Shown: positions 45,271 to 54,655, counted from the stretch's first letter. The stretch is 64,000 bases of DNA from Micromonospora sp. WMMD882 (GCF_027497255.1 NZ_CP114903.1:1550001-1614000); one strand, 5' to 3'. Notes: generated by a model from the letters alone, not told the origin. Program-made: numbers and translations.

Positions 45271-45480
45271 TCAGCCGTGCGCGGCGAGCCACTCGCGGAG
45301 GCTGCGCGGACGCATGTCGGTCCACACCTCCTCGATGTGCGCCAGGCAGGTCGCCCGGTCCCCGGTCACGCCCACCGGCCGCCAGCCGGCCGGGACGTCC
45401 GCCTCCTCCGGCCAGATCGAGTACTGCTCCTCGTCATTGACCACGACGTGGTAGCGGCGCGTGTCCACGGATTCTTCCAT
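45271..45480 (-). CDS. MbtH-like NRPS adenylation-domain partner
   Basis: This 69-residue MbtH-family protein has the signature [19 protein letters not shown] and the C-terminal WTDMRPRSL. MbtH proteins bind NRPS A domains and are needed for their folding or activity. ATG 45480 follows GGGGAGAG. It is transcribed in the same direction as the NRPS operon, 273 nt upstream of its first long gene. It is probably expressed with it, though the promoter at 45121-45149 can drive the NRPS genes on its own. Confidence 0.95.
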   Translation of the reverse strand: MEESVDTRRYHVVVNDEEQYSIWPEEADVPAGWRPVGVTGDRATCLAHIEEVWTDMRPRSLREWLAAHG

Positions 45481-45813
45481 CGACTCTCCCCAGTTGCGGC
45501 GGTGCCCATAATTCGACCGGAGACTATACCGCCAGGTCTACCCGGGCGAGTTGGCCGATCGGTGGCGACAAACCACCCGTTCGAGTGCCGGATTCGGGCC
45601 GGTAATGCGAATCCCGGCCGGTCGGGCGAATTCGCGGGTCCACTGCGGATCGCCGTTCCGACAACATTCCCGTACGCAAACAGTCGGCCGCGCCGGCGGG
45701 CCGGGCCGGAAAACGGCGGCGAGCCCACGACGCCGTCGCGCCGTGGCGGCGCGGGGTCGTGGGCTCGCCGTCCGGTCAGCCTGAGACCGGTGGTCAGCGG
45801 AGCGCGGTCAGGA
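45481..45813. other. Intergenic region between esterase and MbtH genes
   Basis: This 333-nt stretch carries the esterase terminator at 45717-45770 and, toward 45500-45560, an AT-richer segment (around AATTCGACCGGAGACTATACC) that may hold the promoter of the mbtH-like gene. I see no coding region. Confidence 0.6.
45717..45770 (-). terminator. Strong hairpin terminator of the secreted esterase
   Basis: A 15-bp perfect inverted repeat (CGGCGAGCCCACGAC at 45717-45731 / its complement at 45756-45770) lies 44 nt after the esterase stop. The 24-nt interior contains a second nested stem (CGCGCCG / CGGCGCG). Confidence 0.85.
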
Positions 45814-47133
45814 TCACGGGCTGGTGCAGGTGAGGGTCGGGGCGGACGGGGTGCCGGTGCCGAGGAAGCCGAAGGTGGTGTTGCCACCGGCGGGCAGCGA
45901 GCCGTTGTACTCCACGTTGCGGACGGTCACCGTCGAGCCGCTGACGGTGTGGCTGCCGTTCCAGAGCTGGCTGACGGTCTGGCCGTTGGCGAGGGTCCAC
46001 CGCACCGTCCAGCCGTTGATCGCGGAGCCGCCGGCGGTGACGGTGACGTCGCCCTGGTAACCGCCGGACCAGGTGTTGGTGGTCCGGTAGGTGGCGGTGC
46101 AGGCGCCGGCGCCCGGCGGCGGCGTGGTGGTCGGCGGCGGGGGCGCGGTGGTGGTCGGCGGCGGCGGGGTGGTGGTGACCGGCGGTGGGGTGGTGGTGGG
46201 CGGCGCGCCGCCGAACTGGGTGAAGAAGTTCCAGGTCTCGGCGGGCAGCCAGGTCCGGGTGCCGCTGTCGCCGGGCGCCCCGTCCTGCGGCGCGGCGATG
46301 TGGCCCTCGTCGAACGCGGCCCACACCACCGGGTAGCCGCTGCGGCAGCCCGAGTAGGTGGTGGTGACGTGCCGCAGGCTGCCCTGCGTCGGCTCCGGCG
46401 CGTTCTGGGCGGCGCAGCCGTTGTTCTGGACGAACCGGTCGCGCAGCGACCGTCCGGTGGAGATCGGGAAGACGTTGTCCCGGATGCCGTGCGCGCCGAA
46501 GTACGCGATGGGCTGGGTGCCGCCGCTGCATCCGCTGATCGCGCCGGCGCCGTAGACGGCGACCGCCCGGAAGACGGTCGGTCGGGCGCACGCCACCGCG
46601 TAGGTCATCGCGCCGCCGTAGCTGAAGCCGAGGGCGAAGCGCTGCGTGGTGTCGACGCAGAGGGCGTTGTCGATCCGGCTGATCATGTTGTCGACGAAGG
46701 TGACGTCCTCGCCGCCGGAGTTGCCCCAGCCGTTGTTGATCCCCTGTGGGGCGACGAAGATGGCGCTGTTGTTGGCCAGCCGCTGAAGCCCGTAGTAGGC
46801 CCAGGTGTTGCGGTCCACGGTCTGACCGGTGGCGACGTCGGTGGCGGTGGCGCCCACCCAGTGGAAGCCGAAGACCAGCCGGTAGGGGCGGTCGTTCTGG
46901 TAGTTGTCCGGCACCCGCAGGATGAACGAGCGGTTCTTGCCGTTGCTCTGGATCGTGTGCGTGCCACTGGCCAGCCCGGGCGCCTTGCCGCAGCCGGCGG
47001 TCGCGGCGGCGGTCCCGACCCCGGACGCCGAGGCGGGCGTGCCCGCGCCGCCGTCGAGCGCCGCGCCGGCCATGGCCACGACGAGCGACGCGGCGACCGC
47101 GACCGGCCCGAGAAGTGTTCTGTACCTCACCAT
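45814..47133 (-). CDS. Secreted CE1-type carbohydrate esterase with CBM2
   Basis: This 439-residue protein has a signal peptide (residues about 1-38: VAVAASLVVAMAGAAL, Ala-rich cleavage region). It has an alpha/beta hydrolase domain (about 48-325) with nucleophile S171 in GFSYGGAM and a DEGHI histidine region, like feruloyl or acetylxylan esterases and LpqC-type depolymerases. A Pro/Thr linker (about 325-360) and a C-terminal family 2 carbohydrate-binding module (about 360-439, TNTWSGGYQGDVTV) follow. It probably deesterifies plant cell wall xylan. ATG 47133 follows AAGGAAG. The upstream LacI-type palindrome suggests sugar-dependent control. Not part of the NRPS clusters. Confidence 0.9.
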   Translation of the reverse strand: MVRYRTLLGPVAVAASLVVAMAGAALDGGAGTPASASGVGTAAATAGCGKAPGLASGTHTIQSNGKNRSFILRVPDNYQNDRPYRLVFGFHWVGATATDVATGQTVDRNTWAYYGLQRLANNSAIFVAPQGINNGWGNSGGEDVTFVDNMISRIDNALCVDTTQRFALGFSYGGAMTYAVACARPTVFRAVAVYGAGAISGCSGGTQPIAYFGAHGIRDNVFPISTGRSLRDRFVQNNGCAAQNAPEPTQGSLRHVTTTYSGCRSGYPVVWAAFDEGHIAAPQDGAPGDSGTRTWLPAETWNFFTQFGGAPPTTTPPPVTTTPPPPTTTAPPPPTTTPPPGAGACTATYRTTNTWSGGYQGDVTVTAGGSAINGWTVRWTLANGQTVSQLWNGSHTVSGSTVTVRNVEYNGSLPAGGNTTFGFLGTGTPSAPTLTCTSP

Positions 47134-47542
47134 CACGCAGCTTCCTTTGCCGTTCGGACAGGACGGGGTGGGCCTCCGAGCTCCGGCACAGCCGACCGGA
47201 GCTGGTGTTAGCCGGCTCTCTCGTCCGGCGCGGGTCACCCACCCGGACCCGAGCCGTGGACGCCGCCAACAGGGCTGCCCGGGTTGCCCGCCGACCGACG
47301 TCGGGTGCGCTCGCCCGCGTCTGCGTGTCGGCCTGACGGGACGGTGGAGTGTGCCCTTCACTCCCACTCCGCAAGCTACTGTGTTAGCGATAACATCGCA
47401 AGTTATAGATCTATTTTTCGGCTGTTTCCGGAACAGTTCGTCAGGCGGACGGCCGTCGCCACCCCCACCATGGACACGTTGGGTCGGATTCCGGGAGGTG
47501 GGCCGTCGGGTCACCGCCGGGGAGACCGCCGAGGAGCGGCCC
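47134..47542. other. Divergent intergenic region with LacI-type operator
   Basis: This 409-nt region separates the esterase and the antiporter genes. The AT-rich core at about 47375-47435 holds the palindrome listed separately. A plus-strand GAGGAG lies just before the antiporter GTG. I see no coding potential that outweighs chance. Confidence 0.6.
47382..47395. promoter_or_regulatory. LacI-family-type operator (TGTTAGCGATAACA)
   Basis: This near-perfect 14-bp palindrome has TGTTA arms and a CG centre. It resembles LacI-family operators that control secreted polysaccharide-degrading enzymes in actinobacteria. It is 249 nt upstream of the CBM2 esterase start and 148 nt upstream of the antiporter start. 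Confidence 0.6.
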
Positions 47543-49120
47543 GTGGAGACTCTGGTGCTGATCGCGGTGCTCGGCGCCACCGTGCTGGTCGGGACCACGA
47601 TCGGGGGCCGGTACCGGGTCGCGCCGCCGGTGCTGCTCATCGGGACGGGCAGCCTGCTGGCGCTCACCCCGCCGCTGTCGGACGTGGTGCTCGACCCGGA
47701 CGTGGTGCTGCTGCTGTTCCTCCCCGCGATCCTCTACCGGGAGAGCCTCACCACCAGCCTCCGGGAGATCCGGCGCAACCTGCCGGCCATCGGGCTGCTC
47801 GCCGTCGGACTGGTGGCGGTCACCATGGTCACCGTCTCCTGGACGGCGCAGGCGTTCGGCGTCGACCCGGCCGTGGCCTGGGTGCTCGGCGCCGTGCTCG
47901 CGCCCACCGACGCCGCCGCCGTCGCCGGACTGGCCAAGCGGATGCCCCGGCGGTTCCTCACCATCCTGCGCGCGGAGAGCCTGATCAACGACGGCACCGC
48001 CCTGGTCCTGTTCGCGGTCGCGCTCGGCCTGCTCCAGGGCGCTCGACCGCCGGGGGCGGTCGAGCTGGTCGGGTGGATCGCCGGGTCATTCCTCGGCGGG
48101 GTCGCCGCCGGTCTGGTGGTCGGCGGCGTGGTGATCCTGATCCGGCGACGCCTCGACGACCCGCTCCGGGAGGGCGCGCTCAGCGTGCTGACCCCGTTCG
48201 CCGCGTTCCTGCTCGCCGAGACGGCGCACGCCAGCGGCGTGCTGGCCGTGGTCGTGGCGGGTCTGCTGCTGTCGTACGCCGCGCCCCGGATCGTCCGGGC
48301 CCCGTCCCGGGTGCTCGTCTACTCCTTCTGGGACCTCAGCACCTTTCTGATCAACGGCTCCCTCTTCGTGCTGCTCGGCATGCAGATCCCGCGCATCGTG
48401 CGCGACGAGGCCAGCCGGTCGCTCGGGCAGGCGCTGGTCATCGCGCTGGTGGTGGCCGGCGTGGTCACCGCCACCCGGATGGCCTGGGTGCACCTGTCCA
48501 CGTACCTGTTGCAGGCCGTCGACCGGCGGGAGTCGCAGCGCGAGCTGCGGGTGGGCGGGCGGGTCCGCACCGCCGCCGGGTGGGCCGGCTTCCGGGGGGC
48601 GGTGTCCCTGGCCGCGGCCCTCGCCGTGCCGCTGACCACCCACGCCGGCGAGCCGGTCCGGGAACGCGACCTGGTCATCTTCTGCACGGCGCTGGTGATC
48701 GTGCTGGTCATGCTGGCCCAGGGCACCACGCTGCCGCTCGTCGTCCGGTGGGCCGGCCTGGTCGGCGACCAGCCCCGGGCCGAGGAGGCCCGACACGCCC
48801 GGTCGCGCGCCACCCACGCCGGCCTCGCGGCGATCCCGGCGGCGGCCCGGGAGCTCGGCGCGACGCCGGAGGTCGTCGAGCGGGTACGCGCCGAGTACCA
48901 GGCGCACCTCGACGACCTGGAGGCCCCGGACGAGCGACGGACGGACCCACGGGACCGGGAGACCGAACGCCGGTTGCGGCTGGCGGTGCTCGCCGGCAAA
49001 CGCCGGGAGGTCACCCGGCTGCGCAACCGCAACGAGATCGACGACACCGTGCTACGGGAGCTCCAGGCGGCGCTGGACATCGAGGAGATCCGCCTGCTCG
49101 GCCCGCAGAGCACGGAATGA
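47543..49120 (+). CDS. CPA1-family Na+/H+ antiporter
   Basis: This 525-residue protein has about 12 membrane segments. It has CPA1 motifs (LLFLPAILYRES in segment 2-3, GAVLAPTDAAAVAGL, ESLINDGTALVLFAVAL, with the ND pair of the ion-binding site) and a hydrophilic C-terminal tail of about 115 residues that may sense pH or ligands. It exchanges Na+ or K+ for protons. GTG 47543 follows GAGGAG. The open frame extends far upstream but contains no membrane segment before this start. Convergent with the PepSY gene. Confidence 0.93.
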   Translation: METLVLIAVLGATVLVGTTIGGRYRVAPPVLLIGTGSLLALTPPLSDVVLDPDVVLLLFLPAILYRESLTTSLREIRRNLPAIGLLAVGLVAVTMVTVSWTAQAFGVDPAVAWVLGAVLAPTDAAAVAGLAKRMPRRFLTILRAESLINDGTALVLFAVALGLLQGARPPGAVELVGWIAGSFLGGVAAGLVVGGVVILIRRRLDDPLREGALSVLTPFAAFLLAETAHASGVLAVVVAGLLLSYAAPRIVRAPSRVLVYSFWDLSTFLINGSLFVLLGMQIPRIVRDEASRSLGQALVIALVVAGVVTATRMAWVHLSTYLLQAVDRRESQRELRVGGRVRTAAGWAGFRGAVSLAAALAVPLTTHAGEPVRERDLVIFCTALVIVLVMLAQGTTLPLVVRWAGLVGDQPRAEEARHARSRATHAGLAAIPAAARELGATPEVVERVRAEYQAHLDDLEAPDERRTDPRDRETERRLRLAVLAGKRREVTRLRNRNEIDDTVLRELQAALDIEEIRLLGPQSTE

Positions 49121-49162
49121 CCGCCCCGGGGCCGGCGTCACCCGGCCCCGGCGTCGGCCACC

Positions 49163-49202
49163 GTGGACCGCCGCCGGGCGCCCGCCCGGCGGCGGCGTCC
49201 AC
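49163..49202. terminator. Bidirectional hairpin between antiporter and PepSY genes
   Basis: The stem CGCCGCCGGGCG / CGCCCGGCGGCG (12 bp, perfect) extends through GTGGAC / GTCCAC with a 2-nt bulge. It lies between the two convergent stops at 49120 and 49215. Confidence 0.75.
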
Positions 49203-49214
49203 GTCCTCCGCCCG

Positions 49215-50687
49215 TCAGCGGCCACCTGCGGAGACGCCGCCCGCGGCGCGGGAGCGATCCGGCGACCGGCGACGCCAGGCGGCGACGACCAGGTCGACGA
49301 CGAGGAAACCCACCAGGGTGACGCCGAACAGCGGCATCGCCCAGCCGAGCAGGAAGACCGCCGGCAGACCCACCACGATCACCCAGGACGGCAGCCCCCA
49401 CCAGGCGCCCCGACCGACCGGCGGAGCGCCCACCGGCGCCCGTCGACCGGCCCGGGTCGGCCGGCGCTGCCACCACATCCGGTAACCCCAGAAGATCACC
49501 ACGAGCAGGCCGACGGCCAGCGCGGCCAGCAGGAACTGGTTCACCGGCCCGAAGAGCAGACCCATGTGCGCGCTGATGCCCAGGTCGCTCAGTTGGGCCA
49601 GCAGCGGCCAGTCGGCGAAGTCGCTGCGGGCCACCACCGTCCCCTTTCCGGGGTCGACCGCGACCCGGTCCTGACGGGTCGGCCACGACTCGTCGGTCTG
49701 CGTCACCGTCCACGCCGAGGCCGCGTCGGCCCCCGGGGTCACCTCGACCGGCCCGTCCAGCCCGGCCGCCCGGGCCACCCGGACGACCTGGTCGAACGCG
49801 GCCGGGTCCAGCTCCGGGGCGGTCGCCGGGCCGGCGTCGTGGTGGCCGCCGCCGGCCGGGGCGCCGGCGCCGTCCAGGGCGGTGGCGAGGACCGGCCGGC
49901 GGGCGTCGAGCGCGTCCAGGCCCGCGCCGAAGTTCGCGCCCGCGTACCGGGACCAGGTCAGCCCGGTCGCGGAGAGGAAGAGCAGCCCGACCACCAGCCA
50001 CACCCCGGTGCTGGCGTGCCAGCCGCGGGTACGACGTACCCCCCGGCGGGCCGCCAGGTCCGGCAGCAGCAGCCGGCGGACCCGACCCCTGACGCCCCGC
50101 TGACGACGCCACCACAGGGCCAGGCCGCCCAGGGCCACCACCCACAGCCAGCTCGCCGCCAGCTCGGAGTAGTGCCGGCCGACCGCCCCCAGGTGCAGGT
50201 TGCGGTGCAGGTCGTCGAACCAGGTACGCAGCGGCGTGTTCCCGAACCAGGTGGTCAACTGGCCCTTCACCTCGGCCGTGTACGGGTCGACGTACACGGT
50301 GTGCTGCCGCTCCTCCGCCAGCCCGGGGACGTCGAACACCACCTGGGTGGTCGCCCCGTCCCCGCCCAGCGCGACGTACGACAGAGTGCCCTCCGGGTGG
50401 GCGGCCCGGGCGGCGGTCACCTGCTCGGACACCGGAAGCGCGGACCGCCCCGCCGCCTCGGCGGTCAGCTCGGCGCGGTGCACCACCGCGTCCAGTTGCG
50501 GGGTGATCGTGTACGCCAGCCCGGTCAGCGCCGCCACCACCAGGAACGGCGCGATCAGCACGCCGGCGTAGAAGTGCAGCCGCAGCAGCAGCGGACCCAG
50601 GCCACGGCCCGGGTCGCCGCCGGCCGTGCCACCGGGTGTCGGGGCGGACCTGGCCGCTCCGGGCGGGCGGGTGGATGTGATGGACAT
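49215..50687 (-). CDS. PepSY-associated membrane protein
   Basis: This 490-residue protein has an N-terminal membrane segment (LHFYAGVLIAPFLVVAALTGLAYTI), a periplasmic PepSY region, then segments ELAASWLWVVALGGLALWW, TGVWLVVGLLFLSATGLTW, FLLAALAVGLLVVIFWGY and two more near the C terminus. Six or so helices with histidines (LHFYAG, RNLHLG, GWHAS, HMGLLFG) are typical of the PepSY-TM (DUF2271/PiuB-like) proteins linked to iron-siderophore or metal uptake. ATG 50687 follows GGAGAG. Function not proven. Confidence 0.88.
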   Translation of the reverse strand: MSITSTRPPGAARSAPTPGGTAGGDPGRGLGPLLLRLHFYAGVLIAPFLVVAALTGLAYTITPQLDAVVHRAELTAEAAGRSALPVSEQVTAARAAHPEGTLSYVALGGDGATTQVVFDVPGLAEERQHTVYVDPYTAEVKGQLTTWFGNTPLRTWFDDLHRNLHLGAVGRHYSELAASWLWVVALGGLALWWRRQRGVRGRVRRLLLPDLAARRGVRRTRGWHASTGVWLVVGLLFLSATGLTWSRYAGANFGAGLDALDARRPVLATALDGAGAPAGGGHHDAGPATAPELDPAAFDQVVRVARAAGLDGPVEVTPGADAASAWTVTQTDESWPTRQDRVAVDPGKGTVVARSDFADWPLLAQLSDLGISAHMGLLFGPVNQFLLAALAVGLLVVIFWGYRMWWQRRPTRAGRRAPVGAPPVGRGAWWGLPSWVIVVGLPAVFLLGWAMPLFGVTLVGFLVVDLVVAAWRRRSPDRSRAAGGVSAGGR

Positions 50688-50770
50688 GGACTCTCCGATC
50701 GGGGCTACGGCAGGACACGGTGTACCGGCGCACCCTGGTAGTCGTCGTGATCGGAGCTCCGGTTCCAGGC

Positions 50771-53059
50771 TCAGTCGGTGACCGTGAATCCGGACCGCAG
50801 CAGGTCCTCGTCCCGGGAGGACGGCCCGACCCGCAATTCGAACGCGCCCGGCTCGACGACCCGGCGGCCCTCGGCGTCCACCAGCGAGCACTCCGCCACC
50901 GGCAGGGTCAGCTCGACCGTGCGCGCCTCGCCGGGCGCGAGATCCACCTGCCGGTACGCCTTCAGCTCCCGCTCCGCCCAGGTCACCGAGGTCACCAGGT
51001 CGCTGACGTACGCCTGGACGGTTTCCCGGGCCGGTCGCCGGCCGGTGTTGCGGACCTCGACGGTGGCGCGCAGGGTGTCCCGGGCGGTGAGCGTCGGCGT
51101 CAGCACGCGCAGGTCGGCGTACTCGACGGTGGTGTAGCTGAGGCCCTCGCCGAACACGAACGCCGGGCGCTGGGTGAGGTCGGCGTACCGGGTGCCGTGC
51201 TGGCCCCGGATCTGGTTGTAGTAGGTGGGCTGCTGACCGACGTGCCGGGCGAACGAGATCGGCAGCCGGCCCTGCGGCTCGGTCAGGCCGAGCAGCAGCT
51301 CGGCGACGGCCCGGCCGCCGCGCATGCCCGGGTTGGCCGCGTAGACCAGGGCCGCGGCGTCCAGCGCGGACGGCGGCAGCGCCAGCGGCTTGGAGCTGAC
51401 CAGGACGACGACCAGGGGCGTGCCGGTGGCGGCGAGCGCGTCGAGCAGCGCGACCTGACCGCCGATCAGCTCCAGGGTGGCCGTGGAGCGGCCCTCCCCG
51501 ACCAGCTCGATCCGGTCGCCGACCACGGCGACCACGTAGTCGGCGTCCCGGGCCGCCGCGGCCGCCGCGGCGATCGCGGTCGGGTCGGGCTCGGCCGGTT
51601 GGACCACCGGCGGGCGGGGCTGCCCGTCCGGGAAGTACGCGCCCTCCGGGTCCGGCCCGACGGTGAGGATGTCCGCGCCCCGCGTGTACGTGACGGTCCA
51701 GTCGGCGGGGGCGTGCGCGCGCAGCCCGTCCAGGACCGTCCGGGTCAGTTCGCGCGGATGCCCGTCGGCCAGCCACTCGGCCTGCCCGGACGCCCCGGCC
51801 CAGTCGCCGAGCTGGGTGTGCGGGTCGTCGGCGTTCGGCCCGACGACGGCGATCCGGCGTGGCCCGGTCCCGGCCGGCGCGACGGCCCGGCCGGCGTCGT
51901 CGGCGGCGCACCCGCCGGCCAGCGGCAGGACGCCGTCGTTGCGCAGCAGCACCAGGCTGCGCCGGGCGGCCTCCAGGTTGAGCGCGGCGTGCGGGGCGCA
52001 GCCGATCACCTCGGCCTGGGCCGCCGGGTCCGGCCGGCGCGGGTTCTCGAAGAGGCCGAGCTCGACCTTGAGGGTGAGGATCCGGGTCACCGCGCGGTCC
52101 AGGTCCGCCTCGTCGAGCAGGCCGGCGGCGATCGCCTCCGGCGCGCCGGTGAAGAACTGCGGGGTGGTCATCACCATGTCGTTGCCGGCCCGCACGGCCG
52201 CCGCGGACGCGTGCGCGTAGTCGGGTTGGATGTGCTGCTCCCAGACCATCCGGCCGACGTTGTCCCAGTCGGTGACCAGGGTGCCGGACCAGCCCCACTC
52301 GCCGCGCAGGACGTCGTTGAGCAGCCAGTCGTTCACCGTGATCGGCACCCCGTCGGTGGACTGGTAGCCGAGCATGAAGGTCCGGCAGCCCTCCCGGGCG
52401 ACCCGCTCGAACGGCGGCAGGAACCAGGACCGCAGTTTCCGCCGGGAGATGTCGGCCTCGCTGGCGTCCCGGCCGCCCTGGGTCTCCGAGTACCCGGCGA
52501 AGTGCTTGGCGCAGGCCAGGATCGCGGTCGGGTCGGCGAGACCGTCGCCCTGGTAGCCGCGCACCATGGCCGAGGCGAGCTCCCCGATCAGGAACGGGTC
52601 CTCGCCGAACGTCTCGCTGACCCGACCCCAGCGCAGGTCCCGGGCGATGCACAGCACCGGGGAGAACGTCCAGTGCACGCCGGTCACCGCGACCTCCACG
52701 GCGGTGGCCCGGGCGACCCGCTCCACAAGCGCCGGATCCCACGTCGCGGCCAGCCCGAGCTGGGTGGGGTAGATGGTCGCCCCGGCGAAGAACGAGTGGC
52801 CGTGGATGCAGTCCTCGGCGACCAGCAGCGGGATGCCCAGCCGGGTCCGCCCGGCCGCGGCGACCGCCTCGGTGATCCGTTCCGGCGAGGCGTGCAGGAT
52901 CGACCCCACGTGGAGGTCCTCCACCAGGCGGCGGACGTCGTCACCGGCCGGCAACTGGAGCATCTGGCCGACCTTCTCCGCCAGCGTCATGCGGGCCAGC
53001 AGGTCGGCGACGCGGTCGGCGACGGGCAGCGTCGGGTCCAGGTACGGCGGGGTGGGCAC
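50771..53059 (-). CDS. Glycoside hydrolase family 3 beta-glucosidase
   Basis: This 762-residue, cytoplasmic (no signal peptide) GH3 enzyme has a TIM barrel with KHFAGYSETQGGRD and catalytic nucleophile D264 in LVTDWDNVG, then an alpha/beta sandwich (LVLLRNDGVLPL, VVGPNADDP) and a C-terminal fibronectin-III-like domain (FVFGEGLSYTTVEYADL). It cleaves beta-glucosides or cello-oligosaccharides. GTG 53059 follows GGAG. Ordinary primary metabolism, transcribed after the aminotransferase with a 116-nt gap. Confidence 0.94.
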   Translation of the reverse strand: MPTPPYLDPTLPVADRVADLLARMTLAEKVGQMLQLPAGDDVRRLVEDLHVGSILHASPERITEAVAAAGRTRLGIPLLVAEDCIHGHSFFAGATIYPTQLGLAATWDPALVERVARATAVEVAVTGVHWTFSPVLCIARDLRWGRVSETFGEDPFLIGELASAMVRGYQGDGLADPTAILACAKHFAGYSETQGGRDASEADISRRKLRSWFLPPFERVAREGCRTFMLGYQSTDGVPITVNDWLLNDVLRGEWGWSGTLVTDWDNVGRMVWEQHIQPDYAHASAAAVRAGNDMVMTTPQFFTGAPEAIAAGLLDEADLDRAVTRILTLKVELGLFENPRRPDPAAQAEVIGCAPHAALNLEAARRSLVLLRNDGVLPLAGGCAADDAGRAVAPAGTGPRRIAVVGPNADDPHTQLGDWAGASGQAEWLADGHPRELTRTVLDGLRAHAPADWTVTYTRGADILTVGPDPEGAYFPDGQPRPPVVQPAEPDPTAIAAAAAAARDADYVVAVVGDRIELVGEGRSTATLELIGGQVALLDALAATGTPLVVVLVSSKPLALPPSALDAAALVYAANPGMRGGRAVAELLLGLTEPQGRLPISFARHVGQQPTYYNQIRGQHGTRYADLTQRPAFVFGEGLSYTTVEYADLRVLTPTLTARDTLRATVEVRNTGRRPARETVQAYVSDLVTSVTWAERELKAYRQVDLAPGEARTVELTLPVAECSLVDAEGRRVVEPGAFELRVGPSSRDEDLLRSGFTVTD

Positions 53060-53175
53060 GGGGTGGCTCCTTCCCGGACGCGGGGCGCGTCACGGTCGGC
53101 GAGGGTCGACGGGTCCGTGCGCACCCTAGCCGGACGGGAGACGGCGGCGCGTCGCCCGCCGCCTCCCGCCGCCGC

Positions 53176-54231
53176 TCACCGGACCGGGTGCAGCCAGCCG
53201 TCCGGGTCCGGGGCCGTGCCGTGGTGCAGGTCGACCAGCGCCTGCCGCAGTCGCCGGGTGACCGGGCCGGGCTGACCGTCGCCCACCGTCCAGCCGGTGT
53301 CGCCGTCGCGTACCGAGCCGACCGGCGTCACCACCGCAGCCGTCCCGCAGGCGAAGACCTCGGTGATGACGCCGGCCGCGCACTCGCGTCGCCAGTCCTC
53401 CACGGTCAGCCGGGTGGTGCCGGCGCGGTAGCCTAGCCGGGACGCGAGGGTCAGCAGCGTGTCGCGGGTGACGCCGGGCAGCAGCGTCCCGGTGAGCTCC
53501 GGGGTGAGCACCTCGGCGTCGACGCCGTCGCCCCGGACGAAGAACAGGTTCATGCCGCCGAGCTCCTCGACCCAGCGGCGTTGCCCGGCGTCGAGCCAGA
53601 CCACCTGGTGGCAGCCCTGCATCTGCGCCTCCCGCTGGGCGAGGAAGGCCCCGGCGTAGTTGGCGGCGCACTTCACGTCGCCGGTGCCGCCGGGGAAGGC
53701 CCGGGCGGTCGACCGGCTCACCCACACCCGCACCGGCTCGACCACGCCGCCGAAGAACCCGCCGGCCACGAACGCCATCATCATGAACGTGTACTCGTTG
53801 GCCGGCCGGAGCATCAGGTTGGCCTCGCTGGCGAACAGCAACGGACGCAGGTAGAGGCTGACGTCGGGGTCGTCGGGCACGTGCCGGCCGTCGGCCGCGA
53901 CCACCGCCTCCACCGCGCGCAGGAACATCTCCTCGGGCACCTCCGGCATGGCCAGCCGGCGGGCGGAACGCTGGAACCGGCGGGCGTTCTCCCGGGGCCG
54001 GAAGACGGCCATCGAGCCGTCGGCCTGCCGGTACGCCTTCAGGCCCTCGAAGACCACCTGTCCGTAGTGCAGGCCGATCATGCCGGGGTGCATGGCGAAG
54101 TGGCTCAGCGGGCCGAGCCCGGCGGGGCCCCAGCCGACGGACGGGGTCCAGGTGGCGGTGACGAGGCTGTCGGTGAACTGGGCGCCGTGCTCGACGTGCG
54201 GGGCGCGGGCGGCGGTGTCGGTCTCGATCAT
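53176..54231 (-). CDS. ilvE: Branched-chain amino acid aminotransferase
   Basis: This 351-residue PLP class IV aminotransferase has Schiff-base lysine K187 in GTGDVKCAANYAG, HYGQVVFEGLKAYR near the N terminus, EELGGMNLFFV and the C-terminal EVFACGTAAVVTPVG loop, all typical of IlvE. It interconverts branched-chain 2-oxo acids and Val/Leu/Ile with glutamate. It sits 46 nt downstream of the NTF2-like gene in the NRPS transcription unit, so it may supply a building block for that NRPS. A housekeeping role is also possible. ATG 54231 follows GAGGAG. Confidence 0.93.
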   Translation of the reverse strand: MIETDTAARAPHVEHGAQFTDSLVTATWTPSVGWGPAGLGPLSHFAMHPGMIGLHYGQVVFEGLKAYRQADGSMAVFRPRENARRFQRSARRLAMPEVPEEMFLRAVEAVVAADGRHVPDDPDVSLYLRPLLFASEANLMLRPANEYTFMMMAFVAGGFFGGVVEPVRVWVSRSTARAFPGGTGDVKCAANYAGAFLAQREAQMQGCHQVVWLDAGQRRWVEELGGMNLFFVRGDGVDAEVLTPELTGTLLPGVTRDTLLTLASRLGYRAGTTRLTVEDWRRECAAGVITEVFACGTAAVVTPVGSVRDGDTGWTVGDGQPGPVTRRLRQALVDLHHGTAPDPDGWLHPVR

Positions 54232-54277
54232 GATGGCTCCTCGGGGGTCGGGCCGGGGCGGCTGGGCGGGCGGAAGG

Positions 54278-54655
54278 TCACACCAGCGGGGCGGAGAAGT
54301 AGGTCTCCCGGCGGGTGATGCCCCCCGCCGCGTCGAACTCGAAGAAGTCGGCGAAGCGCAGGTCGATGGGGTTGCCGTCCAGGCCCACCCCCCGGAACCC
54401 GCCGTGGGTGGCGACGCCGCGGTCGTCGACGATCACGGCGTCGAGGGTGTGCGCGCCCGAGCGGATCGGCCGCAGCTTCCGGTAGAAGTGGGCGATCCGG
54501 TCCTGACCGACCATCGGCGCGTGGCCGGGCCGGTGGTAGACCGCGTCGGGGGTGAACAGCGCGACCGAACCGAGCAGGTCGCCGGCGTCGATCAGGCCGA
54601 AGTAGTCGCGGACGGTCCGGGCGTACGCCTCGTGCCGGTCGGTGGGGTCAGTCAT
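54278..54655 (-). CDS. NTF2/SnoaL-like protein in the NRPS operon
   Basis: This 125-residue cone-shaped NTF2-like (SnoaL/ketosteroid-isomerase superfamily) protein carries [31 protein letters not shown] at the start and [12 protein letters not shown]. Members act as small isomerases, hydrolases, cyclases or binding proteins. Its ATG overlaps the NRPS stop by 8 nt, so it is made with the NRPS and could act on the released peptide. No catalytic residue can be assigned from family logic alone. Confidence 0.88.
   Translation of the reverse strand: MTDPTDRHEAYARTVRDYFGLIDAGDLLGSVALFTPDAVYHRPGHAPMVGQDRIAHFYRKLRPIRSGAHTLDAVIVDDRGVATHGGFRGVGLDGNPIDLRFADFFEFDAAGGITRRETYFSAPLV

Noticed and set aside
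21046..45480. Classical lanthipeptide cluster
   Set aside because: The LanB-like units suggested it, but there is no precursor peptide, LanC cyclase or SpaB_C-type elimination domain, and the genes are embedded in an NRPS operon.
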